The notes under the pieces were generated by a model. It saw nothing but the letters and a program-made list of their open reading frames with translations. It did no database searches and had not been told where the DNA came from. Positions 16,551 to 25,184 of a stretch of 64,000 nucleotides of DNA are shown here, piece by piece (position 1 is the first letter of the stretch; every line of letters starts with the position of its first letter). The translations under genes and the position numbers were made by a program. The stretch is from the NCBI GenBank assembly GCA_023397675.1, contig JAEWTV010000017.1, forward strand, positions 62,001 through 126,000, read 5' to 3'. The stretch comes from Bacillota bacterium (GTDB taxonomy: Bacteria; Bacillota; Clostridia; Acetivibrionales; JANLFN01).

Positions 16551-19019
16551 CTATATAAATAATCCCATATCCGAATCCTCTACAGCACCAAGGAAACTGG
16601 CGACTCCTCCTATCTGTACCCCATCAATCAGTTCCTCTTTCCTTATTCCCATAATGTCCATAGACATGTTGCAGGCAATGAAGTTAACTCCATTTTCTCT
16701 GGCTTTTTGCATAAGGTCTTCAAGAGAATCCACATTCTTTTTCTTCATCATATACCTTATAAGTCTTGCACCAATCCCGCCCATGTTCATTTTAGACAGT
16801 GAAAGCTTTTTAGAGCCTCTGGGCATCATTCCTGCAAACATTTTTGATAAGAATTCCTTCTTTATTTTTTGCTTTTCTGGTTTTCTCAGAACATTAAGTC
16901 CCCAGAAGGTAAAAAACATTGTAACCTTACGTCCCATGGCAGCTGCACCGTTTGCAATAATAAAGGATGCAATAGTCTTATCAAGATCATTACTGAAAAC
17001 TATAATTGTTTTATCATTTTTAGTACTTTCAGTTCTAGCCTTTTCCTGTGGTTTTTCCTTCCTTATTATCGCATTAAAAGCGTTGCCTTCAAAACCCGTT
17101 GATATAAGCCTGTTTCCAGTGCTTTCACACCAGGCTTTTATATCTTCCTGAAATGCAGGATCTGTAGCTTTTATCTTCAGTGTTTCACCATAATTCATTG
17201 ATTTTATTGAATTATAAACTTTCATAACAGGTCCTGGACACTGAAGCCCGCATGCATCTACGTTAATATCCGCATCCGCACTGCAGTTTTCACCATAGCA
17301 TTCCACAGGTTTTATTTCATCGTTTTTCGAAATCTTGTCATATTCATAAATATCTTCATTTGACTGCTTTTGAACCGCCACCTGATATGTTTTATAGCCG
17401 CCGCTTAAATTTCTAACATTCTGATAACCATTCTGCATCAGAATCCTTGCCGCAATATATCCCCTCAAGCCCACCTGGCAGTAAATAATTATCTCCTTGT
17501 TCCTAGGCATCTCGTCAATTCTGGTGCGAAGGTCATCAAGAGGAATATTAACAGCACCTTCAATTGCTCCGATTCCGAATTCCAAAGGTGTTCTCACATC
17601 AACAAGCATACTTTGACTTCTGTCTATAGCCTGTATTTCATCCCAGTGTATAACCTTCATATCTCCCTTGAGAATATTGGCTGCTGTAAACCCTGCCATA
17701 TTTACCGGGTCCTTTGCGGAAGAATATGGCGGAGCATATGCAAGTTCAAGTTTTTCAAGGTCATATACCGTCATCCCCGCTCTTATTGCCGTTGCTATTA
17801 CATCTATCCTCTTATCAACACCTTCATAACCCACTATCTGACAGCCTAATATTCTACCGTCAGTGTTGGAGTACAGGAGTTTTATAGACATGGGAATTGC
17901 TCCGGGGTAGTAGCCCGCATGAGAAGGTGAATGAGTAAAGGATTTACCGTAGTCAATGCCTTTTTTCTTCAGCAAACGCTCATTGTTCCCCGTGATAGCA
18001 ACAGTTATGTCAAATACCTTAACAATGGATGTACCTTGTGTTCCTTCGTATTTTTCATTTCTTCCGGATATATTGTCTGCAGCTATTCTTCCCTGCTTGT
18101 TTGCCGGTCCTGCAAGGGGTATAAGTGCATTATCCCCGCTGATAAAATCTGTTACCTCAACCGCATCCCCAACAGCATAAATATCAGGGTCGGAGGTTCT
18201 CATGTATTCATCTGTAAGTATTCCACCGGTTTTACCCAGTTTAAGACCCGCGTCTGAAGCAAGCTTTGTTTCAGGGCGTACACCAATGCCGAAAATGACC
18301 ATGTCGGCTTTTAGACTGCGCCCGCTGCTTAATTCAACATTAATGCTCTGACCTGAATCTGAAAATGCTTTTACTGCATCATTAAGGTAGAACTCTACAT
18401 CCTTTGATTTCATATGCTGGTGTACAAACGCAGCCATTTCATAATCAAGCGGTCCTATTACATGATCCGCTAATTCTACAACAGTTACCTTTGTTCCCTT
18501 TGCATGCAGATTCTCTGCCACTTCAAGTCCAATAAAGCCTGCACCAACCACAACCGCACGTTTAGGTTTGATACTGTCTACATAATCCTTGATTCTGTAA
18601 GTATCGGGAATATTACGAAGGGTGAATATCCTTTCTGACTCGATACCAGGAATCGGAGGTCTTACAGGTTCAGCACCAGGGGATAAAACAAGTTTGTCAT
18701 ACGATTCGGTGTAGGTTCTTTTTTCTGTGTGGTTATACACCTTTACTATCTTCTGTTTAGGAATTATTTGAATAACTTCACTGTTAACTCTTACGTCTAT
18801 ATTGAACCTTTCATGCATTTTTTCAGGGGTTTGCACCAGGAGTTTATCCTTTTCTGTAATTACTTCTCCTATATAATAAGGCAGACCACAATTTGCGAAT
18901 GATATATGTTCGCCTTTTTCAAACAGAATAATCTCTGCCTTTTCGTCAAGCCTTCTTAATCTTGCAGCAGCACTTGCGCCTCCTGCAACTCCACCAACCA
19001 CTAATACTTTAAGAGCCAT
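16551..19019 (-). CDS. CoA-disulfide reductase / rhodanese / TusA / DsrE four-domain fusion
   Basis: An 822-residue soluble flavoprotein. Residues 1-450 form an FAD/NAD(P)H pyridine-nucleotide-disulfide reductase of the CoA-disulfide-reductase type, with GGVAGGASAA for FAD and the single redox Cys44 in SFANCGLPYYIG. Residues 455-550 are a rhodanese with active CQVGLRG near 514. Residues 590-660 are a TusA-like domain with ACGLQCPGP. Residues 670-822 are a DsrE/F-like domain with a Cys in FIACNMSMD near 786. Each domain can carry or reduce a persulfide, so the chain probably relays sulfane sulfur. AAGGAGGGG precedes the ATG. The ArsR and MetY genes follow downstream. Confidence 0.93.
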   Translation of the reverse strand: MALKVLVVGGVAGGASAAARLRRLDEKAEIILFEKGEHISFANCGLPYYIGEVITEKDKLLVQTPEKMHERFNIDVRVNSEVIQIIPKQKIVKVYNHTEKRTYTESYDKLVLSPGAEPVRPPIPGIESERIFTLRNIPDTYRIKDYVDSIKPKRAVVVGAGFIGLEVAENLHAKGTKVTVVELADHVIGPLDYEMAAFVHQHMKSKDVEFYLNDAVKAFSDSGQSINVELSSGRSLKADMVIFGIGVRPETKLASDAGLKLGKTGGILTDEYMRTSDPDIYAVGDAVEVTDFISGDNALIPLAGPANKQGRIAADNISGRNEKYEGTQGTSIVKVFDITVAITGNNERLLKKKGIDYGKSFTHSPSHAGYYPGAIPMSIKLLYSNTDGRILGCQIVGYEGVDKRIDVIATAIRAGMTVYDLEKLELAYAPPYSSAKDPVNMAGFTAANILKGDMKVIHWDEIQAIDRSQSMLVDVRTPLEFGIGAIEGAVNIPLDDLRTRIDEMPRNKEIIIYCQVGLRGYIAARILMQNGYQNVRNLSGGYKTYQVAVQKQSNEDIYEYDKISKNDEIKPVECYGENCSADADINVDACGLQCPGPVMKVYNSIKSMNYGETLKIKATDPAFQEDIKAWCESTGNRLISTGFEGNAFNAIIRKEKPQEKARTESTKNDKTIIVFSNDLDKTIASFIIANGAAAMGRKVTMFFTFWGLNVLRKPEKQKIKKEFLSKMFAGMMPRGSKKLSLSKMNMGGIGARLIRYMMKKKNVDSLEDLMQKARENGVNFIACNMSMDIMGIRKEELIDGVQIGGVASFLGAVEDSDMGLFI

Positions 19020-19051
19020 ATTTGTCCCCTCCTTACAATAATAATATCTGT

Positions 19052-19088
19052 ATATTTAAATATTACGATATTGTTTAATTTTTGTCAA
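19052..19088 (-). promoter_or_regulatory. promoter of the fusion gene with overlapping palindrome
   Basis: TTGACA (19088-19083), exactly 17 bases, TAATAT (19065-19060). The perfect palindrome ATATTTAAATAT (19052-19063) overlaps the -10, and ATATCGTA in the spacer repeats the motif of the arsR promoter. A likely site for the neighbouring ArsR protein. Confidence 0.6.
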
Positions 19089-19142
19089 TATCCGATTACT
19101 AGTAATTGCTATAAGATTTTTGGTTAACAAGTATTTATAGTA

Positions 19143-19172
19143 TTGCTAAGAGTAACTCAAAGCATATATAAT
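19143..19172 (+). promoter_or_regulatory. putative xylanase promoter
   Basis: TTGCTA, 18 bases, TATAAT, about 60 bases ahead of the xylanase start. Confidence 0.5.
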
Positions 19173-19233
19173 ACTGTTGATACAGGAAAATTTATGTATC
19201 TGTTTCCATTAAAGACAGGGGGTAAGGTGGGAA

Positions 19234-21534
19234 ATGTTCAAAAAACAATTGTCGTGGCTTTTGCTTGTTGTTTTGGTTTTCTCTTTCATCTTTGCTGGCT
19301 GTTCAAATGATAAAGATGAAAAGAAAGATGCCTCAACCAACACCGCTGCAAGCACTAAAGCAACAAAAACATTAAGGCAGCTTGCAGATGATAACGGTAT
19401 GCTGGTTACAGCTGCTGTAGAGCCAAAGTATCTTAAGGAAAAAGAGTATGCAGACACTTTGAAACGTGAGTTTAATGGAATAACTCCTGAGAACGCACTC
19501 AAGTGGGAAGTAATCCGTAAAACAAAGGATACATTTGATTTTTCCGGTGCAGACGAGATAATGAAGTTTGCAGAGGAAAACAAAATGAAGGTTCGTGGAC
19601 ATAATCTCGCCTGGCATGTTGCAAACCCGGAATGGCTTGATAAAGGTCCGTGGACTAAAGACTCGCTTCTGGCACTTTTAAAAGACCATATAACAAAAGT
19701 GGTTGACCGGTATAAAGGCAAAATATATGCCTGGGATGTTTGTAACGAGGTTGTAAGTGATGCCATACCATATACTCTCAGAGATACCGTATGGAGCAGG
19801 ACAATTGGTCCGGAATACATAGAAAAGGCTTTCCAATGGGCACATGAAGCCGATCCCAATGCAAAACTAATATTGAATGAATTTGGAATGGAAGAAAAAA
19901 ATGCAAAGGCTGATTATTTCTATGAACTTGTAAAAGGCCTCAAAGCAAAAGGCGTACCTATAGATGGAGTAGGATTCCAATTCCATATAGATATAGAAAA
20001 CATACCTGATATGGCAAGCGTTTACGAAAATGTTAAAAGGTTTGCCGACCTTGGATTACTTGTTGATTTTACCGAGGTTGATGTACGCATAAATTCTGAA
20101 GTTAATGCTGCAATACTTAAAAAACAGGCTCAGGTATATTCAGATTTAATGAGGATTGCCTTAAGCTTCGATTCAAGCAAAGTATATGCTATGTGGGGAA
20201 TGACAGATAAATATTCCTGGATACCCAAATCATATCCTAACAGCAGCTCAGGGCATATTTTCAGTGATGATTATAAGCCAAAGCCCGCCTATGATGCTTT
20301 AGTTAAGGATTTAGGTAACGGTCGCAAGGGAGCCAATTTTGATCAGAGAATAAAGGAACTTGCAGCGAGCAGAAATATTATACCTGCTTTCAAATGCAAT
20401 CCAGCCAAAAAGGCACCTGTTATAGATGGTTCAACAGGCAGCGACGAATGGAAGGACGCAGTAGTATATAGATTTGCATATAACCAGCTTGATAGTGATA
20501 CACGGCCTCCTAAAGATCTTAAAAACTTCTATGGTGAATGGCGGGTTCTGTATGATAAAAATACTCTTTACGGATTAATAAACCGTGAAGATGATGTAAC
20601 AACCACTGATCAGGGCAGCACATATCAGAACGACTGTATAGAATTATTCATGGAGGAAAATGGGGTATTCAACCAGCTTCGTTCAGTAGTAGGGCAGAAT
20701 GGCTGGGAAGATAATCCAATGCAGGGTAAACGAACCGTGAAATGGAGTAAGGACGGTAAAGTATGTGAGTTTTCAATAGAAATGACTCAAAGTGATCTTA
20801 CGGGTTCAACTATAGGTTGGAATATCGCATTAACCGACAATGATGCTTCAGCCCAAAGGAGCCGTCAAGTATATCCATTCCCCGGAAGCAACCAGAGTTA
20901 TACGGGTAAAGACCTTGGGGCTCTTACGTTCATAAGCGATACCCCTAAACCGGTTGATAAAAACAGGATCGTTCCTCCTTTCATGGCAAGAAAACCTTGG
21001 GTAGCCCCTAAAGTAGATGGAGTTATAGATGAAGGTGAGTATTCTATGGCATACCAATATATCTTTGCATATAACCAGCTTGATACCATGAATCAATGTG
21101 CTCCTAAAGATCTTAAGGACATATACGGCGACTGGAGAATATTTTTCGATGGTAACAAGATATACGGCGCAGTTACCCGGCAGGATGATAAGACGGTAAC
21201 AGATAAAACCGATCCTCTTCTCAATGACAATATAGAGCTTGTGTTTAAAATTGATGGAAAAGTATCAAAGTTTGTTTCTGTTATAGGTAAGGATTTTGAG
21301 AAGAATGATTCAGGTATGAATGCCAAGGCTGTATGGAATTCTGATGGAACAGTCATGGAGTTTACAATTGAACTTCCGATTGCTGATTTATCCGAACAGT
21401 CAGTAGGCTTTAATATTTCGCTTACCGATAACGATGGAGGCGATAAGATTAAATGGAAGCTTTATCCGATACCCGGAGATTGCAGCGGAGATGACACAAA
21501 GAGCTTATCCGATCTTTATTTCTCCGTAGTATAA
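19234..21534 (+). CDS. GH10 endo-beta-1,4-xylanase lipoprotein with two CBM9-like modules
   Basis: A 766-residue secreted xylan-degrading enzyme. The signal ends in lipobox FAGC with Cys23, so it should be anchored on the outer face of the membrane. The GH10 barrel (about residues 48-375) shows the acid/base Glu172 in WDVCNEV and the nucleophile Glu281 in FTEVDV. Two CBM9-like sugar-binding modules follow (about 395-570 and 580-766), each opening with VIDG/KVDG and sharing FAYNQLD and PKDLK. No dockerin is present, so it is not a cellulosome part. GGGGG and AAGGTGG lie before the ATG. It ends at a strong terminator. Confidence 0.93.
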   Translation: MFKKQLSWLLLVVLVFSFIFAGCSNDKDEKKDASTNTAASTKATKTLRQLADDNGMLVTAAVEPKYLKEKEYADTLKREFNGITPENALKWEVIRKTKDTFDFSGADEIMKFAEENKMKVRGHNLAWHVANPEWLDKGPWTKDSLLALLKDHITKVVDRYKGKIYAWDVCNEVVSDAIPYTLRDTVWSRTIGPEYIEKAFQWAHEADPNAKLILNEFGMEEKNAKADYFYELVKGLKAKGVPIDGVGFQFHIDIENIPDMASVYENVKRFADLGLLVDFTEVDVRINSEVNAAILKKQAQVYSDLMRIALSFDSSKVYAMWGMTDKYSWIPKSYPNSSSGHIFSDDYKPKPAYDALVKDLGNGRKGANFDQRIKELAASRNIIPAFKCNPAKKAPVIDGSTGSDEWKDAVVYRFAYNQLDSDTRPPKDLKNFYGEWRVLYDKNTLYGLINREDDVTTTDQGSTYQNDCIELFMEENGVFNQLRSVVGQNGWEDNPMQGKRTVKWSKDGKVCEFSIEMTQSDLTGSTIGWNIALTDNDASAQRSRQVYPFPGSNQSYTGKDLGALTFISDTPKPVDKNRIVPPFMARKPWVAPKVDGVIDEGEYSMAYQYIFAYNQLDTMNQCAPKDLKDIYGDWRIFFDGNKIYGAVTRQDDKTVTDKTDPLLNDNIELVFKIDGKVSKFVSVIGKDFEKNDSGMNAKAVWNSDGTVMEFTIELPIADLSEQSVGFNISLTDNDGGDKIKWKLYPIPGDCSGDDTKSLSDLYFSVV

Positions 21535-21545
21535 ACCAAATCATC

Positions 21546-21576
21546 GAAGAAGGCCTAACAAGGCCTTCTTTTTTTG
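21546..21576 (+). terminator. xylanase terminator
   Basis: GAAGAAGGCCT pairs with AGGCCTTCTT around AACA, with a seven-T tail. Confidence 0.92.
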
Positions 21577-21659
21577 TGCCTTAATAACACCTGCACTATT
21601 ATATAGAGCAGTTCATATTATGTATGAGATATTATGTGAACTTAGTGGAAGGTGGTTGG

Positions 21660-22547
21660 ATGTCTACTTCATCAAGGCTAACAGAAGTGTTTAATAAATC
21701 AAATGAAATTACATTTAATAATAATTCAAAATATATTTTTTTCAGTGACTGCCACCGGGGGGATAACAGTAAAGCAGATAATTTCGCTCCCAACAAGGAT
21801 ATTTATTTAAAAGCGATGGAGCATTACTATGCAAAGGGTTATTCCTATATAGAAATCGGTGATGGTGATGACCTTTGGGAAAATACTCATTTCTCAAGAA
21901 TTTTTAAGGCTCATCAGGACGTATATGAGCTTCTGAGGAAATTTCATTCAGAAGGACGCTTCTATATGATATATGGAAACCATGACATTTATAAAAAAAG
22001 CAGTAATTTTATAAGAAAAAATCTCTATGAATATTACAACAGCAAAACTGACAGCTTTGAACCTCTCTTCGATGATATCAAAGTTCACGAAGGCCTTATT
22101 CTAAGATATAAAGACACTCCCAACAAGATCTTTGTTGTTCATGGCAACCAGGGAGAAATTATGAATGATACACTGTGGCCTATTGCATGTTTTGTTACCA
22201 GATATGTGTGGAGAAGGATGGAACTTATACGCGGCAGGGGTAATGGCGGATACAGGAGTGCTGAAAGAATGTACCGGATTAAGAGCAATATAACAAACTG
22301 GATAAACGCCAACAATCAGATGATTATTACCGGACATACCCATTACATTGCTTTTTCACATCCAGGAGACCCGCCATATTTCAATGACGGCTGTTGTGTA
22401 TATAAAGGATTCATTACCGGAATAGAAATCGAGAACGGTGAAATCAAGCTTGTTAAATGGAGCCGGAATGAAGACAGATTTGAAAAAGCCTCCATAATTC
22501 ATGAAGTTATTGCAGGACCCGAGAAGCTTGAGGATTTCTTTAGATAA
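21660..22547 (+). CDS. calcineurin-like metallophosphoesterase
   Basis: A 295-residue cytoplasmic enzyme with all five metal-binding blocks of the metallophosphoesterase fold: SDCHRGDN, GDGDDLWEN, YGNHDIY, HGNQGE and TGHTHY. It should hydrolyse a phosphoester, but whether the substrate is a nucleotide, lipid (LpxH-like) or protein cannot be told. The ATG at 21660 follows AAGGTGG by four bases and is preferred to an in-frame ATG at 21624, which has no ribosome site. It may be co-transcribed with the peptidase gene 75 bases downstream. Confidence 0.88.
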   Translation: MSTSSRLTEVFNKSNEITFNNNSKYIFFSDCHRGDNSKADNFAPNKDIYLKAMEHYYAKGYSYIEIGDGDDLWENTHFSRIFKAHQDVYELLRKFHSEGRFYMIYGNHDIYKKSSNFIRKNLYEYYNSKTDSFEPLFDDIKVHEGLILRYKDTPNKIFVVHGNQGEIMNDTLWPIACFVTRYVWRRMELIRGRGNGGYRSAERMYRIKSNITNWINANNQMIITGHTHYIAFSHPGDPPYFNDGCCVYKGFITGIEIENGEIKLVKWSRNEDRFEKASIIHEVIAGPEKLEDFFR

Positions 22548-22622
22548 CCCTGATAGCTTATAAAATCACATTTTGCTAACTGTCAAAATAATATAATATA
22601 AAGATGTTTTAGGAGAATGAAA

Positions 22623-23897
22623 ATGCAAACCGTTATGCTTGGTTCAACCGGCCCGGATGTAAAGCTTTTGCAGGCTGTGCTTGCAAACATAGGATACTAC
22701 AGAGGTAATACTGACGGCTACTTTGGTCCACAAACTCAAAGCTCCGTAATAGCCTTTCAAAGGAGCAACGGTTTACTGCCTGATGGTGTTGTAGGACCTG
22801 CAACCTGGGGTGCGCTGGACAGATATTTAAGGGGATATGAACGATATACAATAAGACCTGGCGATACCTTCTACTCACTTGCAAGACGTTACTATACAAC
22901 ACTTAATGCAATCCTTACTGCAAACCCTGGTCTTAATCCTAATTATCTTCAGGTAGGACAGCAGATAATTATTCCTTATGGCTATGATGTAGTCTTTCAG
23001 GGGCTTGATTATACATATGAAATACTTGAAATACAAATCTCGGGTCTTAGGGCAAGGTATCCTTTTTTAGAGGTTGGAACCATTGGAAATAGTGTACTTG
23101 GGAACAACTTATACTATATACGTATAGGAAGAGGGAACAACAGAGTATCATATAATGCATCTCACCATGCCAACGAATCGGTAACAACCCCTCTGCTTAT
23201 GAGATTTATAGAACAGTTCAGCAAAGCATATTCGAGAGGTGTAAATCTGAGAGGGTATAATCTTGCAAGCATATATAACTACAGCAGCATGTTCCTTATA
23301 CCAATGGTTAACCCCGACGGTGTAAATCTGGTTAATTACTGGCCTAATTACCCGAGTCACCAGTATTATGAGGCTGCTAAAATAAACACTACAGGGCGTC
23401 CGCTTCCTTCCGTGTGGAAGGCCAATATAAGAGGAACGGACCTCAATTTGAATTACCCTGCCTTATGGGAAAGAGAAAAGGAACTTGAGGAACAGCAAGG
23501 AATAACGGGACCTGCGCCAAGGGATTACGGCGGACCCAGCCTATTATCCGAACCCGAATCACAAGCTATGCACAGCTTTACAATTCAAACAGGCTTTAAC
23601 CTGGTAATAGCTTATCATACACAAGGCGAAGTGATATACTACCAGTTTGAAAACCTCGCCCCACCACAATCACTTACAATAGCTCAACAATTCAGCCGTG
23701 CAAGCGGCTATACAGTAGCAACAAATCCTGGTGAAGCCTCATATGCAGGCTATAAGGACTGGTTTATACAGGACTTTGGGAAACCCGGATTTACTATTGA
23801 AGTAGGCAGGGGAACAAACCCTGTTCCAGCCTCACAGCTACCGGCTATATATCGGCAAAACGAAGAAATTCTTTTGCTCGGGGCACTTGTAACATAA
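22623..23897 (+). CDS. M14 gamma-D-glutamyl-diamino-acid endopeptidase with PG-binding and LysM modules
   Basis: A 424-residue zinc peptidase that cuts the stem peptide of peptidoglycan. Residues 1-65 are a peptidoglycan-binding domain (GYFGPQTQSSVIAFQ), 70-120 a LysM repeat (YTIRPGDTFYSLARRY), and 125-424 the M14 domain. Zinc ligands are His and Glu in HHANES and the later His in AYHTQGE; the catalytic Glu is in FTIEVGRG; GTDLNLNYP is the substrate pocket. There is no signal peptide, as in the sporulation enzyme ENP1/YqgT family, which acts in the sporulating cell. AGGAG lies seven bases before the ATG at 22623. Confidence 0.92.
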   Translation: MQTVMLGSTGPDVKLLQAVLANIGYYRGNTDGYFGPQTQSSVIAFQRSNGLLPDGVVGPATWGALDRYLRGYERYTIRPGDTFYSLARRYYTTLNAILTANPGLNPNYLQVGQQIIIPYGYDVVFQGLDYTYEILEIQISGLRARYPFLEVGTIGNSVLGNNLYYIRIGRGNNRVSYNASHHANESVTTPLLMRFIEQFSKAYSRGVNLRGYNLASIYNYSSMFLIPMVNPDGVNLVNYWPNYPSHQYYEAAKINTTGRPLPSVWKANIRGTDLNLNYPALWEREKELEEQQGITGPAPRDYGGPSLLSEPESQAMHSFTIQTGFNLVIAYHTQGEVIYYQFENLAPPQSLTIAQQFSRASGYTVATNPGEASYAGYKDWFIQDFGKPGFTIEVGRGTNPVPASQLPAIYRQNEEILLLGALVT

Positions 23898-23910
23898 AAA
23901 GGCACTGAAA

Positions 23911-23935
23911 AAGGCCCGTATTTTCAACGGGCCTT
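23911..23935. terminator. bidirectional terminator between the M14 gene and the trans-sulfuration gene
   Basis: AAGGCCCGT pairs with ACGGGCCTT, with AT-rich flanks on both sides of two convergent genes. Confidence 0.8.
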
Positions 23936-23954
23936 ACATTTTCATAAATGTGTG

Positions 23955-25091
23955 TTATACTTCCAATGCCTGCTTCAAATCTTCAATTATATCTTCTACT
24001 GCCTCTATACCAACTGAAAGTCTTAAAAGCTTGTCATCCACTCCAAGCTGGTTTCTTATCTCTTCAGGTATAGCAGCATGTGTCTGAAGCATTGGGTATG
24101 TAATAAGGCTCTCCACACCCCCCAGGCTTTCAGCATAAAAAATCATTTTAAGTCTGCTTAAAAGTGCTTCGATAATAGCTGCATCCTTTACGGAAAAAGA
24201 TATCATTGCACCAAACCCTGATGACTGCCTTTTTGAAATTTCATATCCCTGGTGGTCGGGAAAACCAATGTAATAAACCTTATCAATCTTATCATTGCCA
24301 CGCAGCCACTTTGCAACCTCAAAAGCATTCTGCTGCTGTTTTTCGAGTCTTACTGCAAGAGTTTTTATTCCTCTCAACACAAGCCAGCTATCAAAGGGTG
24401 CAAGAATTGCCCCTTCGGACTTCTGTATGAGTTGAAAACGTTCTGCAAGGCTGTTATCTTTTACTATAACAAAACCAGCAAGAGCATCATTGTGCCCTCC
24501 AAGATATTTTGTTCCGCTGTGTATAACTATATCGGCGCCCAGTCCAAGCGGTTGTTGAAAGTAGGGCGTTAAAAAAGTATTATCAACAATCATCAAAATC
24601 CCTGTTGAAGCAAGCAATTCGCTTACAGCATTTAAATCTGTAACCCTCATCATTGGATTTGAAGGTGTCTCTATAAAACATGCCTTTGTATTAGGCTTTA
24701 TGGCAGTTTTTATACTACTCACAAAGCTTGTATCTATATAAGAAAATTCTATTCCATATTTTCTGTATATCTCTTCAAAAAGTCTGAAAGTACCGCCGTA
24801 CAAATCGCTGGAAACAATAATATGATCACCCGGATTAAAAAGGGTTAAGGTTGTTGAAACAGCTGCCATTCCACTAGAAAAAGCAAACGCATAGCTTCCA
24901 TTCTCAAGGCTTGCCATAGTCCTTTCAAGCTCCTCCCTTGTAGGGTTTTGAAGTCTTGAATAATCATAACCTGTAGACTGGTTTAAGCCAGGGTGCCTGA
25001 AGGTAGCACTCTGATATATCGGAAAGCTGACGGCACCTGTAAACGGATCGTTGCCTTTACAGCCATGAACCACCTTTGAACTTATATCCAT
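23955..25091 (-). CDS. cystathionine gamma-synthase/beta-lyase-type PLP enzyme
   Basis: A 378-residue trans-sulfuration enzyme. The PLP lysine is in HSGTKYLGGHND (about residue 195); SSGMAA binds the phosphate, and the C-terminal LGGVESL-YPMLQTHA pattern is typical of the MetB/MetC branch. Members interconvert cysteine, cystathionine and homocysteine; synthase, beta-lyase and gamma-lyase cannot be separated with certainty here. It is a single-gene unit with its own sigma-A promoter and is distinct from the MetY-type enzyme at 14830-16101. Confidence 0.88.
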   Translation of the reverse strand: MDISSKVVHGCKGNDPFTGAVSFPIYQSATFRHPGLNQSTGYDYSRLQNPTREELERTMASLENGSYAFAFSSGMAAVSTTLTLFNPGDHIIVSSDLYGGTFRLFEEIYRKYGIEFSYIDTSFVSSIKTAIKPNTKACFIETPSNPMMRVTDLNAVSELLASTGILMIVDNTFLTPYFQQPLGLGADIVIHSGTKYLGGHNDALAGFVIVKDNSLAERFQLIQKSEGAILAPFDSWLVLRGIKTLAVRLEKQQQNAFEVAKWLRGNDKIDKVYYIGFPDHQGYEISKRQSSGFGAMISFSVKDAAIIEALLSRLKMIFYAESLGGVESLITYPMLQTHAAIPEEIRNQLGVDDKLLRLSVGIEAVEDIIEDLKQALEV

Positions 25092-25137
25092 ATAAATATC
25101 TCCTTAATAAATACCAAAGTAATCCTATATGTTTTAT

Positions 25138-25166
25138 ATAATATAGGTGTATGAAACTATTGTCAA
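25138..25166 (-). promoter_or_regulatory. promoter of the trans-sulfuration gene
   Basis: TTGACA (25166-25161), 17 bases, TATTAT (25143-25138). The short leader has no S-box or T-box. Confidence 0.7.
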
Positions 25167-25184
25167 TATAAATTAAGGATTGTT

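Noticed and set aside
19209..19859. A 216-codon frame opposite the xylanase gene
   Set aside because: The + strand frame has clear GH10 catalytic motifs and a lipobox; the opposite frame is low-complexity Ser/Leu and has no ribosome site.
25092..25184. S-box or T-box before the trans-sulfuration gene
   Set aside because: The leader is under 60 bases and lacks the conserved stems or a T-box sequence.
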